Shown here: positions 28,614 through 37,858 of the stretch, piece after piece | Layout of the letters: each line of letters begins with the position of its first letter | How positions within the stretch are numbered: position 1 is the stretch's first letter | From: an uncultured Bacteroides sp. | GTDB lineage: Bacteria; Bacteroidota; Bacteroidia; Bacteroidales; Bacteroidaceae | DNA length: 64,000 nucleotides | Direction of reading: 5' to 3' | Assembly: GCA_949288585.1 (NCBI GenBank) | Contig: CASEKR010000005.1 | Span: 62,001-126,000 of the forward strand | Translations under genes and position numbers: made by a program | The notes under the pieces: generated by a model | Database searches by the model: none | Told to the model about the DNA's origin: nothing | Seen by the model: the letters and a program-made list of their open reading frames with translations, nothing else

Positions 28614-29240
28614 ATGGACTTCAAGAAGACAAAAGAAGAATTTACGGAACTGTTGCGCTCCACCGGACGCGACGGCGTGGACGACGTCCTGCAAGGACTG
28701 GAAGAAATGGGCTTTTTCACCGCCCCCGCATCGGCCAACCACCACCTGAACACCGAAGGCGGACTGCTGCTACACTCGGTCAACACCTGCAAGGCCGCCC
28801 TCATGGTATGGGAAGGCATGAAGACGCTGGACCCCGGATTGGAGAAAGAGGTGCAACGCGACAGCGTCATCATCGCCAGCCTGCTGCACGATGTCTGCAA
28901 GAGCGACATCTACGTCCGCTCCGTCAAGAAGCGCAAGAACGCGCTGGGACAATGGGAAGACAGCGAAGGCTATAAAGTATCCTACAAGAACTTCCCGATG
29001 GGACACGGGGAGAAGTCGGTCATCCTCCTCCTTTGCAACGGCCTCGAAATGACCGACGACGAGATGCTGGCCATCCGCTGGCACATGGGCGCCTGGGGCA
29101 TCAACATGAACAGCTTCGAGGACCAACGCTGCTTCGACACCTCGCAGAAGCTCTACCCGCTGGTGTCTATCGTGCAAGTGGCCGACAAGCTGGCGGCCAA
29201 CATCATGGAGCGCAGCGGAGAGGAATTGGACGAACTATAA
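28614..29240 (+). CDS. HD-domain phosphohydrolase
   Basis: 208 residues. The HD signature is present: His 54 (LLHSVN), His 92-Asp 93 (LLHDVCKSD) and Asp 191 (VQVADKLAA). The family uses two metals to cleave phosphoester bonds in nucleotides; the substrate is not evident. No membrane helix. The DUF4365 gene starts 25 bp downstream and may share the transcript. Confidence 0.82.
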   Translation: MDFKKTKEEFTELLRSTGRDGVDDVLQGLEEMGFFTAPASANHHLNTEGGLLLHSVNTCKAALMVWEGMKTLDPGLEKEVQRDSVIIASLLHDVCKSDIYVRSVKKRKNALGQWEDSEGYKVSYKNFPMGHGEKSVILLLCNGLEMTDDEMLAIRWHMGAWGINMNSFEDQRCFDTSQKLYPLVSIVQVADKLAANIMERSGEELDEL

Positions 29241-29265
29241 CAACTACACACTGAACAACAAGCGT

Positions 29266-30264
29266 ATGGACTTCCCCAAATATACAAAATCGAACAGCAC
29301 CGGGCAGGACGGACTCACTATCTTAACTAAAATCGTGAAAAAAGAATTAGGATGGGTGGTCAGGCCCAACCACCAGGAAACGGACTTCGGCATCGATGTT
29401 TATCTGGATGTCACCATCAACGAGTTTGTAACCGGGAAGTCCATTGCCACGCAACTCAAATCAGGGAACAGCTACCTCAAGGAACTGGATAATGACTTCT
29501 GGCTTTTTACCGGCGAAAGGAAACACCTGAACTACTACTTAAACCACGACATACCCGTCCTGATTATACTTGTGGACGTGGATAATGAGATTGCGTACTG
29601 GGAGATATGCAAGCCTGAATACATCAATATGGCAAGCGGTGAATCATGGTCAATGCCCATCCCCAAACGCCAGCAAATCAATAGCAGCCAAAAGGAAGAA
29701 CTGACTAAATATGTCTCAAAGACCATAGACTACGTATCTCACTTCGAGGCCTACTGGGCCGGGAACCAAATACTCTCGGACCATGATTTCATGTGCATCA
29801 TTGCCGGGAAAGAGGATATCGAGAAGAGAAATTACAGGCCTTTGGCCGAACTAATCGCCAGGCTCTGCTCCAACAAGCAGCTTTTGTCACACTACAAAGA
29901 GCGCGTAGATATCGGCATACATGGATATGACAATGACCCCAGGGAATTATATGAGATAGAGGAAGTGAGGGCTTGGATACAGAATGTGTTTGCCAACGTG
30001 CCGGGACTAAGCTATTTCTTGCTGAACAACCAGCATGCACATTTCCTGAAACTATTTCTCCTGTCAAACATCCAAACGACAGAAACAAAAGTAAGGATTG
30101 GAAACAGATATTTCACACCGTATTCTTCTGAAGAAATAGCAACAGTCGTGAGCATCTTATTTTCCGATTTGAACCATTTTACCCGCTCCCTTCACATCGG
30201 GGAAAATATAAACCTCGAAATATCGAAGCACATGGTGGAATGTCTTACCGGAAAAAAACTTTAA
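29266..30264 (+). CDS. DUF4365 nuclease-like protein (possible defence gene)
   Basis: 332 residues. Residues 35-65 fit the PD-(D/E)XK pattern of DUF4365: HQETDFGIDVYLD (Asp 44) then ATQLKSG (Gln 63, Lys 65). The C-terminal part (about 160-330) is helical and not recognised. DUF4365 proteins are often found in defence contexts. The gene is clearly AT-richer than its neighbours and uses different codons, which suggests acquisition by transfer. Confidence 0.75.
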   Translation: MDFPKYTKSNSTGQDGLTILTKIVKKELGWVVRPNHQETDFGIDVYLDVTINEFVTGKSIATQLKSGNSYLKELDNDFWLFTGERKHLNYYLNHDIPVLIILVDVDNEIAYWEICKPEYINMASGESWSMPIPKRQQINSSQKEELTKYVSKTIDYVSHFEAYWAGNQILSDHDFMCIIAGKEDIEKRNYRPLAELIARLCSNKQLLSHYKERVDIGIHGYDNDPRELYEIEEVRAWIQNVFANVPGLSYFLLNNQHAHFLKLFLLSNIQTTETKVRIGNRYFTPYSSEEIATVVSILFSDLNHFTRSLHIGENINLEISKHMVECLTGKKL

Positions 30265-30355
30265 GTTCCTTCCCGCCAGAAACTGACATTTTTAGCCCCC
30301 AATCCCCGTTTTTCAATTATTTTGCTGCCTTTCTTCGTATTTTTCTTATAAAATG

Positions 30356-30386
30356 TTTGCAGGTTCGGAAATTATGCGTACTTTTG
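30356..30386 (+). promoter_or_regulatory. Complete promoter of glutamate dehydrogenase 1
   Basis: TTTG (30356-30359), 19 bp, TACTTTTG (30379-30386). The 5' leader is about 150 nt, and holds GACAAGTTGACA-type repeats at 30401-30460. Confidence 0.8.
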
Positions 30387-30538
30387 CCGCCGGACTCGAG
30401 AACAAGTTGACAAGTTGACAGTTTTTTAGTGAACAAGTCAACAAACGGACAAGGACAAGCGGAAGCCTCGTACCCCCCCGTCGGCTTGCCCCCTCGCCAA
30501 CCTATAAAGAAGAACTAAAAACCAAAATAACTACAAGT

Positions 30539-31876
30539 ATGAATGCAACTAAGGTATTAGAAGACCTGAAGAGACGGTTCCCCGGCGAGCCGGAGTACCA
30601 CCAGGCAGTAGAAGAAGTGCTCTCCACCATCGAGGAGGAATACAACAAGCACCCGGAGTTCGACAAAGTAAACTTGATTGAGCGCCTTTGCATCCCCGAC
30701 CGCGTCTACCAGTTCCGCGTGACGTGGGTGGACGACAAAGGCAACGTGCAGACCAACATGGGCTACCGCGTACAGCATAACAACGCCATCGGCCCCTACA
30801 AGGGCGGCATCCGCTTCCACGCGTCGGTCAACCTGGGCATTCTGAAGTTCTTGGCCTTCGAGCAGACCTTCAAGAACTCGCTGACCACCCTGCCCATGGG
30901 CGGCGGCAAGGGCGGCTCTGACTTCTCGCCCCGTGGCAAGAGCAACGCCGAGGTGATGCGCTTCTGCCAGGCCTTCATGCTGGAGTTGTGGCGTCACATC
31001 GGCCCGGACGTGGACGTGCCCGCAGGTGACATCGGCGTAGGAGGCCGTGAGGTGGGCTTCATGTTCGGCATGTACAAAAAACTGACGCGCGAGTTCAGCG
31101 GCGTCCTCACTGGTAAAGGCCAGGAGTTCGGCGGCTCCCTCATCCGCCCCGAGGCAACAGGCTACGGCAATGTCTACTTCCTGATGGAAATGCTGAAGAC
31201 CAAGGGCATGGACCTGAAGGGCAAGACCGTCCTCATCAGCGGCGCGGGCAACGTGGCGCAATACACCGCCGAGAAAGTCCTCCAGTTGGGCGGCAAGGTA
31301 CTGACCATGAGCGACTCCGACGGCTACGTCTATGACCCCGACGGCATCGACCGCGAGAAGTTGGACTACATCATGGAACTGAAGAACCTCTACCGTGGCC
31401 GTATCCGCGAGTATGCCGAGCAGTATCCCGGCGTGAAGTACGTCGAGGGTGCCCGTCCTTGGGGCGAGAAGGCAGACATCGCCCTGCCGAGCGCGACGCA
31501 GAACGAGATTGACGGGGAGGATGCCAAGAAGCTCATCGCCAACGGTGTCATTGCTGTCAGCGAAGGTGCCAACATGCCTTCCACTCCCGAGGCTATCCGC
31601 GTATTCCAGGAAGCGAAGATTCTCTACGCTCCGGGCAAGGCAGCCAATGCAGGTGGTGTGTCTGTCAGCGGCTTGGAGATGACGCAGAACTCCGAACGCC
31701 TCTCCTGGAGCGCCGAGGAGGTGGACAACAAGCTCCACTACATCATGGAGAACATCCACGAGAACTGCGTGAAGTATGGCACCGAGCCTGACGGCTACGT
31801 GAACTACGTGAAGGGCGCGAATGTAGCCGGCTTCATGAAGGTGGCCAAGGCCATGATGGCGCAAGGTATCGTGTGA
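30539..31876 (+). CDS. gdhA: Glutamate dehydrogenase 1
   Basis: 445 residues, the hexameric bacterial type. It converts 2-oxoglutarate and ammonia to glutamate. Seen: PYKGGIRFH, the catalytic region LPMGGGKGGSDFSP near residue 120 (Lys in GGGKGG), the Asp loop PAGDIGVGGREVGFMFG and the Rossmann motif SGAGNVAQYTAEK. Cofactor (NAD or NADP) cannot be set from the motif alone. A close paralogue is at 45854-47191. Confidence 0.95.
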   Translation: MNATKVLEDLKRRFPGEPEYHQAVEEVLSTIEEEYNKHPEFDKVNLIERLCIPDRVYQFRVTWVDDKGNVQTNMGYRVQHNNAIGPYKGGIRFHASVNLGILKFLAFEQTFKNSLTTLPMGGGKGGSDFSPRGKSNAEVMRFCQAFMLELWRHIGPDVDVPAGDIGVGGREVGFMFGMYKKLTREFSGVLTGKGQEFGGSLIRPEATGYGNVYFLMEMLKTKGMDLKGKTVLISGAGNVAQYTAEKVLQLGGKVLTMSDSDGYVYDPDGIDREKLDYIMELKNLYRGRIREYAEQYPGVKYVEGARPWGEKADIALPSATQNEIDGEDAKKLIANGVIAVSEGANMPSTPEAIRVFQEAKILYAPGKAANAGGVSVSGLEMTQNSERLSWSAEEVDNKLHYIMENIHENCVKYGTEPDGYVNYVKGANVAGFMKVAKAMMAQGIV

Positions 31877-31924
31877 CAAGCATGACAACTGAGAATTAGA
31901 GAAACAGCAACGCCATAGCACATC

Positions 31925-31967
31925 AAGGACGGGAAGGACCGCTGGTCTTTCCCGTCCTTATTTTTTC
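31925..31967. terminator. Bidirectional terminator between gdhA and nadD
   Basis: A 16-bp stem, AAGGACGGGAAGGACC with GGTCTTTCCCGTCCTT, and a T run follows on the plus side. It serves gdhA and may also end the nadD operon. Confidence 0.9.
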
Positions 31968-32515
31968 AACACTTCCCACACCCCGGGAGACAGGAAGAAA
32001 CGCACGTCCCGCCCCTCGGCCAACGCCTGGCGGATGAAAGTGGAACTGACGTCCATCAGCGGTGCCTGCACCAGGCGCACGTGCGGAGGCAGCGAAGAAG
32101 CATCTACGGGGTAGCCCGGACGGGGATAGATGAGCAGATGGTGTTCGGACAAAATGCGCTCCGCCTCGCGCCAGCGGGGAAAGCCCGCCCAGTTGTCCGA
32201 GCCGATGATGAGGTAGAACTCGTGTGCAGGATATTCCGCCCGGAGTTTGTCTAACGTATGGATAGTATAAGACGGACGGGGAAGGCCGAACTCCACATCC
32301 GAAGCACAGAAACGGGGATAATCCCCAATGGCCAGTTGGACCAGGCGCAGGCGCAAATGGTCGTCCATCAGTTCCTGTCCTTCCTTGAAAGGATTGCGGG
32401 GAGAGACGACAAACCAGACCTCGTCCACCTCGCCGAAGGCGCAAAGCCAATTGGCCAAGGCCAGGTGCCCGATGTGAATGGGATTGAACGAACCGCTGAA
32501 CAGCCCTATCCTCAT
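31958..32515 (-). CDS. nadD: Nicotinate-nucleotide adenylyltransferase
   Basis: 185 residues. The nucleotidyltransferase motif [16 protein letters not shown] (residues 6-21) holds the two His of HxGH; SSTFIR is near the end. It makes the dinucleotide precursor of NAD. The start overlaps the small membrane protein gene by 4 bp and belongs to the yicC-gmk operon. Confidence 0.95.
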   Translation of the reverse strand: MRIGLFSGSFNPIHIGHLALANWLCAFGEVDEVWFVVSPRNPFKEGQELMDDHLRLRLVQLAIGDYPRFCASDVEFGLPRPSYTIHTLDKLRAEYPAHEFYLIIGSDNWAGFPRWREAERILSEHHLLIYPRPGYPVDASSLPPHVRLVQAPLMDVSSTFIRQALAEGRDVRFFLSPGVWEVLKK

Positions 32516-32736
32516 AGCCTCTTGCCTTTCAGGCGGAGGAAACTCATGATGGCGTTGCCTGCCGAAACAATCATCACCAGCAACATGGCAACCACAGACA
32601 CCTCCTCTTCATAATAAAGGCTACCTCCCAAAACTGCGGCTGCCAAGAAAAACACGATGATATTGGTAACCAACAAGCCCTTGTTCATCTTGCGGCTGAA
32701 GTTTTTTCCACTATAATCTCGTTTCATAACCGTCAA
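32512..32736 (-). CDS. Small membrane protein of unknown function
   Basis: 74 residues with two membrane helices (about 21-40 and 45-64) and basic ends. It overlaps both neighbours by 4 bp, which argues for real, coupled translation. An alternative start, MKRDYSG, lies three codons inside. No known motif. Confidence 0.65.
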   Translation of the reverse strand: MTVMKRDYSGKNFSRKMNKGLLVTNIIVFFLAAAVLGGSLYYEEEVSVVAMLLVMIVSAGNAIMSFLRLKGKRL

Positions 32737-33305
32737 TCTTCGTTCAGGAACTCCGTAATCACCCTCAACGTCTCGGCTTTGGCTTTCTCCAAGTCATCGT
32801 TGATGATGACCCGGTCGAACTTCGGGGCGAAACTTAACTCGTATGCAGCCTTGGCCAGGCGGCTCTCGATGACATCTTGTGCATCCGTTCCCCGACCTTC
32901 GAGACGTTTGCGCAACTCTTCTATCGAAGGGGGCTGGATGAAGATGGAGAGGGCACGCGAACCATAGAATTGCTTGATGTTGCATCCGCCCACCACGTCC
33001 ACGTCGAAGATGACGTTTTGTCCCTCCTGGAGTTGTTTCTCCACCTGGGACTTCAGCGTGCCGTAGAAGCGGTCTTGGTACACTTCTTCGTACTCCAGAA
33101 ACTCGCCTGCCTCGATGCGCCGGCGGAATTCCTCGGGTGTGAGAAAGAAATACTCCACGCCGTCCTGCTCCGCGCCGCGCGGTGCCCGGCTGGTGGCGGA
33201 AATGGAGAAAGCGAGGTTCAACTCTGGATGCCCGGCCAACAGGTAATTGATGATGGTTGACTTGCCCGAGCCCGAGGGGGCGGAAAAAATAATCAGTTTG
33301 CTCAT
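32733..33305 (-). CDS. gmk: Guanylate kinase
   Basis: 190 residues. P-loop SAPSGSGKSTI (residues 8-18), FSISATSRAPRGAE and IFDVDVVGG. It phosphorylates GMP to GDP. Overlaps the next gene by 4 bp. Array 5 lies directly upstream. Confidence 0.97.
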   Translation of the reverse strand: MSKLIIFSAPSGSGKSTIINYLLAGHPELNLAFSISATSRAPRGAEQDGVEYFFLTPEEFRRRIEAGEFLEYEEVYQDRFYGTLKSQVEKQLQEGQNVIFDVDVVGGCNIKQFYGSRALSIFIQPPSIEELRKRLEGRGTDAQDVIESRLAKAAYELSFAPKFDRVIINDDLEKAKAETLRVITEFLNED

Positions 33306-33357
33306 GACTTAAAGTTTTAATGAACGGACGCAGGTCCGCTATGGTTTACTCCCGGTA

Positions 33358-33440
33358 CTTGCGAAGAAGCGCCGAAGTGCTCGCAAATGAACGCCGAAGC
33401 GCTCGCAAATGAACGCCGAAGTGCTTGCGGAGAAGCACCG
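33358..33440. repeat. 22-bp tandem array 5
   Basis: Units of exactly 22 bp, with core CTCGCAAATGAACGCCGAAG or CTTGCGAAGAAGCGCCGAAG, about 3.7 copies. It lies between yicC and gmk on the minus strand, inside an operon. Confidence 0.85.
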
Positions 33441-33469
33441 GACGGAGATTGCACGTTGGCAGCACCCCA

Positions 33470-34348
33470 TTACATGACGTTCAGCACCTGTTCCTTGATT
33501 TGCTCCAGTTCGTCCTTCATGCGCACCACAATCTTTTGCATCTCGGCATGGTTCGACTTGCTCCCGAGGGTGTTTATCTCACGCCCCATCTCTTGGGCGA
33601 TGAACCCCAGCTTCTTACCCTGCCCGTGGCCGTTCTCCAGCGTCTCGATGAAATATTTCAGGTGATTGGAGAGGCGCTGTTTTTCCTCGTTGACGTCCAA
33701 CTTCTCGATGTAGTAAATCAGTTCCTGCTCCAGGCGGTTTTTGTCATAATCCACCTCGAGCGTCTTCTGCAACGCCTCGATGATGCGGTCCTTTATCTTG
33801 GAAACGCGCTCCTGCTCGTAAGGCTCCACTTCTTTCAGCAGGGCGGCGATGTTAGCAATCTTCTCGCGGAACTTCTTCTCCAGCGCGGCGCCCTCTTGAC
33901 GGCGGAAAGCGACCAGGGCGTCGATGGCCTGGCGGACGGCTTCATGCGCCTGCATCCATTCTTCGTCCGAAAGTTCCTGTACCTCGTTCTTCGCCAGCAC
34001 GTCGGGCAGGCGGAGCAACGTGCCGAACCAATCGGCCGGCTCGGGGATACCCGTGGCTTGCGAGATTTCGCGGATGCGTCCGTAGTAAGCCTGCACCAAG
34101 GCTGGGTCGATGGGCGTGGCCAGTTCGGCGCCCTCTTTCTTCTCCACCCAAAGGCAGAAGTCCACCTTGCCACGCTCCAGGGCGCGGGCTATCTCGGCGC
34201 GTATTTCCATCTCCTTCTCCCGGTAGAGGGGGGCGATGCGGACGGACAAATCCAGCGCCTTACTGTTGAGCGACTTTATCTCAACATGGATTCGCTTATC
34301 GGGTCCTTCAACGGCAGCTTTGCCAAAACCCGTCATAGATTGTATCAT
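33470..34348 (-). CDS. YicC/YloC family endoribonuclease
   Basis: 292 residues. MIQSMTGFGKA at the start and the C-terminal segment KLGFIAQEMGREINTLGSKS are family hallmarks. Members have RNA-cleaving activity that contributes to mRNA decay. It heads the yicC-gmk-nadD operon. Confidence 0.92.
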   Translation of the reverse strand: MIQSMTGFGKAAVEGPDKRIHVEIKSLNSKALDLSVRIAPLYREKEMEIRAEIARALERGKVDFCLWVEKKEGAELATPIDPALVQAYYGRIREISQATGIPEPADWFGTLLRLPDVLAKNEVQELSDEEWMQAHEAVRQAIDALVAFRRQEGAALEKKFREKIANIAALLKEVEPYEQERVSKIKDRIIEALQKTLEVDYDKNRLEQELIYYIEKLDVNEEKQRLSNHLKYFIETLENGHGQGKKLGFIAQEMGREINTLGSKSNHAEMQKIVVRMKDELEQIKEQVLNVM

Positions 34349-34371
34349 AAAATGCTTCGTTAAGTTTTGCG

Positions 34372-34379
34372 CAAAATTA
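34372..34379 (-). promoter_or_regulatory. -7 box for the yicC operon
   Basis: TAATTTTG on the minus strand, 23 bp before the ATG at 34348. Confidence 0.55.
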
Positions 34380-34411
34380 CGCGAATATTTTAATTACTGA
34401 AAATAATCCCG

Positions 34412-34419
34412 TACTTTTG
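34412..34419 (+). promoter_or_regulatory. -7 box for tsaB
   Basis: TACTTTTG, 35 bp before the ATG at 34455, facing away from the yicC box. Confidence 0.5.
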
Positions 34420-34454
34420 TAGGCTGAAAACAACGATTATACACACATAGCGCC

Positions 34455-35147
34455 ATGTCATCTATCTTACATATCGAAACGTCTACCACGGCCTGCTCGG
34501 TGGCCGTGAGCGAAGACGGGCAATGCATTTTCCGCCAAGAAGAGCAGAAAGGCTCGTCGCATGCCACACTGCTGGGCGTGTTCGTAGACGAAGCCCTCTC
34601 GTTTGCCGACAGCCACGCCATCCCGCTGGACGCCGTGGCCGTCAGTTGCGGCCCGGGTTCATACACCGGCCTGCGCATCGGCGTCTCCATGGCCAAGGGT
34701 TTGTGCTACGGGCGCGGCCTGAAGCTCATCGGCCTGCCCACGCTCGAAGTGCTGTGCGTGCCGGTCCTGCTCTATCACGACGAATTGCCCGACGACGCCC
34801 TGCTCTGCCCCATGATAGACGCCCGCCGCATGGAGGTATATGCAGCCATCTACGACCGTGCCCTGCACGCTGTGCGCCCCACGGCGGCCGACATCGTGGA
34901 CGAGCGTTCGTATGCGGAATACCTGGACGAGCACCCCGTTTACTTCTTCGGAGACGGGGCGGCCAAGTGCAAGGAACGCCTCACGCACCCCAACGCCCAC
35001 TTCATCGACGGCATCTACCCGCAAGCCGCCATGATGTTCCCCCTGGCCGAACGGGCCATGGCACAGGGACGCTTCGAAGACGTCGCCTACTTCGAGCCGT
35101 TCTACCTGAAAGAGTTCGTGGCGGGGAAACCCAAGAAACTGGTTTAA
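34455..35147 (+). CDS. tsaB: tRNA threonylcarbamoyladenosine protein TsaB
   Basis: 230 residues. ASKHA-type N-terminus (HIETSTTACSVAVSEDG) and SCGPGSYTGLRIGVSMAKG near residue 70. TsaB pairs with TsaD to make the t6A37 modification of tRNAs. Normal length. Confidence 0.95.
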   Translation: MSSILHIETSTTACSVAVSEDGQCIFRQEEQKGSSHATLLGVFVDEALSFADSHAIPLDAVAVSCGPGSYTGLRIGVSMAKGLCYGRGLKLIGLPTLEVLCVPVLLYHDELPDDALLCPMIDARRMEVYAAIYDRALHAVRPTAADIVDERSYAEYLDEHPVYFFGDGAAKCKERLTHPNAHFIDGIYPQAAMMFPLAERAMAQGRFEDVAYFEPFYLKEFVAGKPKKLV

Positions 35148-35275
35148 TGAAGAATGAAGAATCGCGCAACTGCGCACCCAAGGTGCAAAGAAGCAAAATG
35201 AAGAATTTCCCGGTTTACCCGCACATTCTTCATTCTTAATTTTTAATTCTTCATTCTTAATTCTCAATTTAAAGA
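35145..35275. repeat. AT-rich inverted repeat, family copy 1
   Basis: AATGAAGAATGAAGAAT at the left and ATTCTTCATTCTTAAT blocks at the right can fold back on each other. The middle carries GCGCAACTGCGC. The same kind of element is at 45590-45740, with a short form at 54985-55018. Confidence 0.7.
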
Positions 35276-35278
35276 TAT

Positions 35279-35920
35279 ATGCAATACAACACCCAACAGA
35301 AGCGGATGCCCCTGCCGGAGTACGGTCGTAGCATCCAGAACATGGTAGATTATGCGATCACCATCGAAGACCGCGCCGAGCGCCAACGCTGCGCCAACAC
35401 CATCATCAACATCATGGGCAACATGTTCCCCCAGTTGCGCGACGTGCCCGACTTCAAACAGAAACTCTGGGACCACCTGGCCATCATGTCCGACTTCCAA
35501 TTAGACATCGACTACCCCTACGAAATTATCCGCAAGGACCGCCTGCAGACCAAGCCCGACAACGTCCCCTACCCGCACACCAAGATACACTACCGACACT
35601 ATGGACGCACACTGGAAGTGCTCATCCAGAAGGCATGCGAAATGCCCGAAGGAGACGAGAAAAGCCAACTGACAGCCCTCATCTGCAACCACATGAAGAA
35701 GGACTACATAGCCTGGAACAAGGACACCGTGGACGACCAGAAGATTGCCGACGACCTGCTGGAGTTGTCCGAAGGACGACTGCAAATGACGCCGGACATC
35801 ATGCGCCTCATGGACGAGCGCATCAAACGCTACTGCCGACCCGTCAAGGCCAACTATCCCAACCACCAGGCCAACAACCGCAACAACGCCAACCGCAACA
35901 AGAAAGGCGGGAAATACTAA
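35279..35920 (+). CDS. DUF4290 family protein
   Basis: 213 residues. Matches DUF4290, a Bacteroidota-only family: LPEYGRSIQNMVDYAITIED at the start, PYPHTKIHYRHYGRTLE in the middle. A basic Asn/Lys-rich tail ends the protein. Function unknown; the position next to murA is common in the group. Confidence 0.88.
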   Translation: MQYNTQQKRMPLPEYGRSIQNMVDYAITIEDRAERQRCANTIINIMGNMFPQLRDVPDFKQKLWDHLAIMSDFQLDIDYPYEIIRKDRLQTKPDNVPYPHTKIHYRHYGRTLEVLIQKACEMPEGDEKSQLTALICNHMKKDYIAWNKDTVDDQKIADDLLELSEGRLQMTPDIMRLMDERIKRYCRPVKANYPNHQANNRNNANRNKKGGKY

Positions 35921-35935
35921 CACAAGAAGAAAGAA

Positions 35936-37240
35936 ATGGCTTCATTCATCATCGAAGGAGGACACAAACTGTGCGGGGAAATCCGCCCCCAAGGCGCCAA
36001 GAACGAGGCCTTGCAAATTATCTGCGCGACATTGCTCACATCCGAAGAAGTGGTGGTGCGCAACGTGCCCGACATCCTGGACGTGAACAACCTCATCCAA
36101 CTGCTGCGCGACATGGGCGTGCGGGTCTCCAAAGAAGGAATGAACACCTACCATTTCCAAGCCTCAGACGTGGACCTGGATTACCTCCAAAGCGAAGCCT
36201 TCCTGAAAACTTGCGCCAGCCTGCGCGGCTCGGTGATGCTGGCAGGCCCGCTGGTCACCCGCTTCGGGCGCGCCGTCATCTCCAAACCCGGAGGAGACAA
36301 GATAGGACGCCGACGGCTCGACACGCACTTCATCGGCATACAGAAGCTGGGAGCCAACTTCAACTACAACACCGGCCGCCATGCGTATGAAATAGAAGCC
36401 GAACGCCTGCGGGGCACGTACATGCTGCTGGACGAAGCCTCAGTCACCGGCACGGCCAACCTCATCATGGCCGCCGTACTGGCCGAAGGGCGCACGGTCA
36501 TCTACAACGCCGCGTGCGAGCCTTACGTGCAACAACTCTGCCACCTGCTGAACCGCATGGGGGCGAAGATTCAGGGCATCGCCTCGAACCTCCTCACCAT
36601 CGACGGCGTGGAAGCCCTCCACGGGGCGGAGCATACCATCCTGCCGGACATGATCGAGGTGGGCAGCTTCATCGGCATGGCCGCCATGACCCGCAGCGAG
36701 CTGACCATCAAGGACGTGTCCTACCCCGACCTGGGCATCATCCCCGAAAGTTTCCGCCGCTTGGGCATCCGCCTGGAGCAACGGGGGGACGACATCCACG
36801 TGCCCGCCCAGGAGCACTACCGCATCGAGTCGTTCATGGACGGCTCCATCATGACCATCGCCGACGCGCCGTGGCCGGGATTGACACCCGACCTGCTGAG
36901 CGTGATGCTCGTGGTGGCCACCCAGGCGCAGGGCAGCGTGCTCATCCACCAGAAGATGTTCGAAAGCCGCCTGTTCTTCGTGGACAAGCTGATAGACATG
37001 GGCGCGCAGATTATCCTCTGCGACCCGCACCGCGCAGTGGTTATCGGGCATGACCACGGCTTCCGCCTGCGCGGGGGCAACATGACCTCGCCGGACATCC
37101 GCGCGGGCATCGCCCTGCTCATCGCCGCCCTGAGCGCGGACGGCATCAGCCGCATCCACAACATCGAGCAGATTGACCGGGGATATCAGGACATTGAACA
37201 GAGACTGAACGCCATCGGCGCAAGAATCACACGAATATGA
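35936..37240 (+). CDS. murA: UDP-N-acetylglucosamine 1-carboxyvinyltransferase
   Basis: 434 residues. First step of peptidoglycan synthesis: transfers enolpyruvate from PEP to UDP-GlcNAc. The substrate Lys22-Asn23 (GAKNEA) are present. The active-site loop normally holding Cys115 reads PGGDKIG, with Asp 121 at that position. That substitution is known to abolish fosfomycin binding. Its stop overlaps rimM by 4 bp. Confidence 0.96.
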   Translation: MASFIIEGGHKLCGEIRPQGAKNEALQIICATLLTSEEVVVRNVPDILDVNNLIQLLRDMGVRVSKEGMNTYHFQASDVDLDYLQSEAFLKTCASLRGSVMLAGPLVTRFGRAVISKPGGDKIGRRRLDTHFIGIQKLGANFNYNTGRHAYEIEAERLRGTYMLLDEASVTGTANLIMAAVLAEGRTVIYNAACEPYVQQLCHLLNRMGAKIQGIASNLLTIDGVEALHGAEHTILPDMIEVGSFIGMAAMTRSELTIKDVSYPDLGIIPESFRRLGIRLEQRGDDIHVPAQEHYRIESFMDGSIMTIADAPWPGLTPDLLSVMLVVATQAQGSVLIHQKMFESRLFFVDKLIDMGAQIILCDPHRAVVIGHDHGFRLRGGNMTSPDIRAGIALLIAALSADGISRIHNIEQIDRGYQDIEQRLNAIGARITRI

Positions 37241-37756
37241 TACGACCGGAAGAAGTATATAAGATAGGTATGTTCAACAAGCCGCACGGCATCAGCGGCG
37301 AGTTGCAGTTCACCTTCACGGACGACATCTTCGACCGCGTGGAGGCGGAGTATGTGGTGTGCCCCATGGACGGGATACTGGTGCCCTTCTTCATCGAAGG
37401 ACACCACCGCCCTGATGAAGCTGGAAGGCGTAGACACGCAGGAACAGGCGCGGAGGTTCACTAACACGCCCGTCTTCTTCCCCGTGAAGCACGCCGGAGA
37501 AGCCGAGCCGGGCGAACTCTCGTGGGACTTCTTCACGGGCTTCCGCATAGAAGACAGCGTGCACGGCCACCTGGGCGAAGTCGCCGACGTGGACACCTCC
37601 ACCCCCAACACCCTCTTCGTCATCGACCGCGAAGGCGAGGAGTTGTTAGTGCCTGCCCGCGAGGAGTTCATCCTCGACATCGACACCAAGCACCGCGTCA
37701 TCACCGTCCGCCTGCCCGAAGGGTTGCTGGATTTGGAGGACGCAGAAGAGATATAA
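37237..37756 (+). pseudogene. rimM: 16S rRNA processing protein RimM, frameshifted
   Basis: RimM is split over two frames. The first 54 residues ([20 protein letters not shown] and on, to VPFFIE) are in the 37237 frame. From [12 protein letters not shown] the family continues in another frame to 37756. By family alignment about 17 nt are missing near 37400 where a segment such as EYRFRS is expected. The PRC-barrel half is intact. A sequencing or assembly error cannot be ruled out. RimM helps mature 16S rRNA. Confidence 0.8.
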
Positions 37757-37762
37757 CCGGAA

Positions 37763-37857
37763 AGGAACCTTTACGACACCCGTAAGGGGTCCCTTACGAC
37801 ACCCATAAGGGAACCCTTACGGCACCCATAAGGGATCCCTTACGACACCCGTAAAAG
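37763..37857. repeat. 23-bp tandem array 6
   Basis: Four units with core CTTACGACACCCATAAGG or CTTACGGCACCCATAAGG, the same family as array 2. It fills the space between rimM and the M23 gene and ends two bases before the ATG. Confidence 0.9.
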
Positions 37858-37858
37858 A

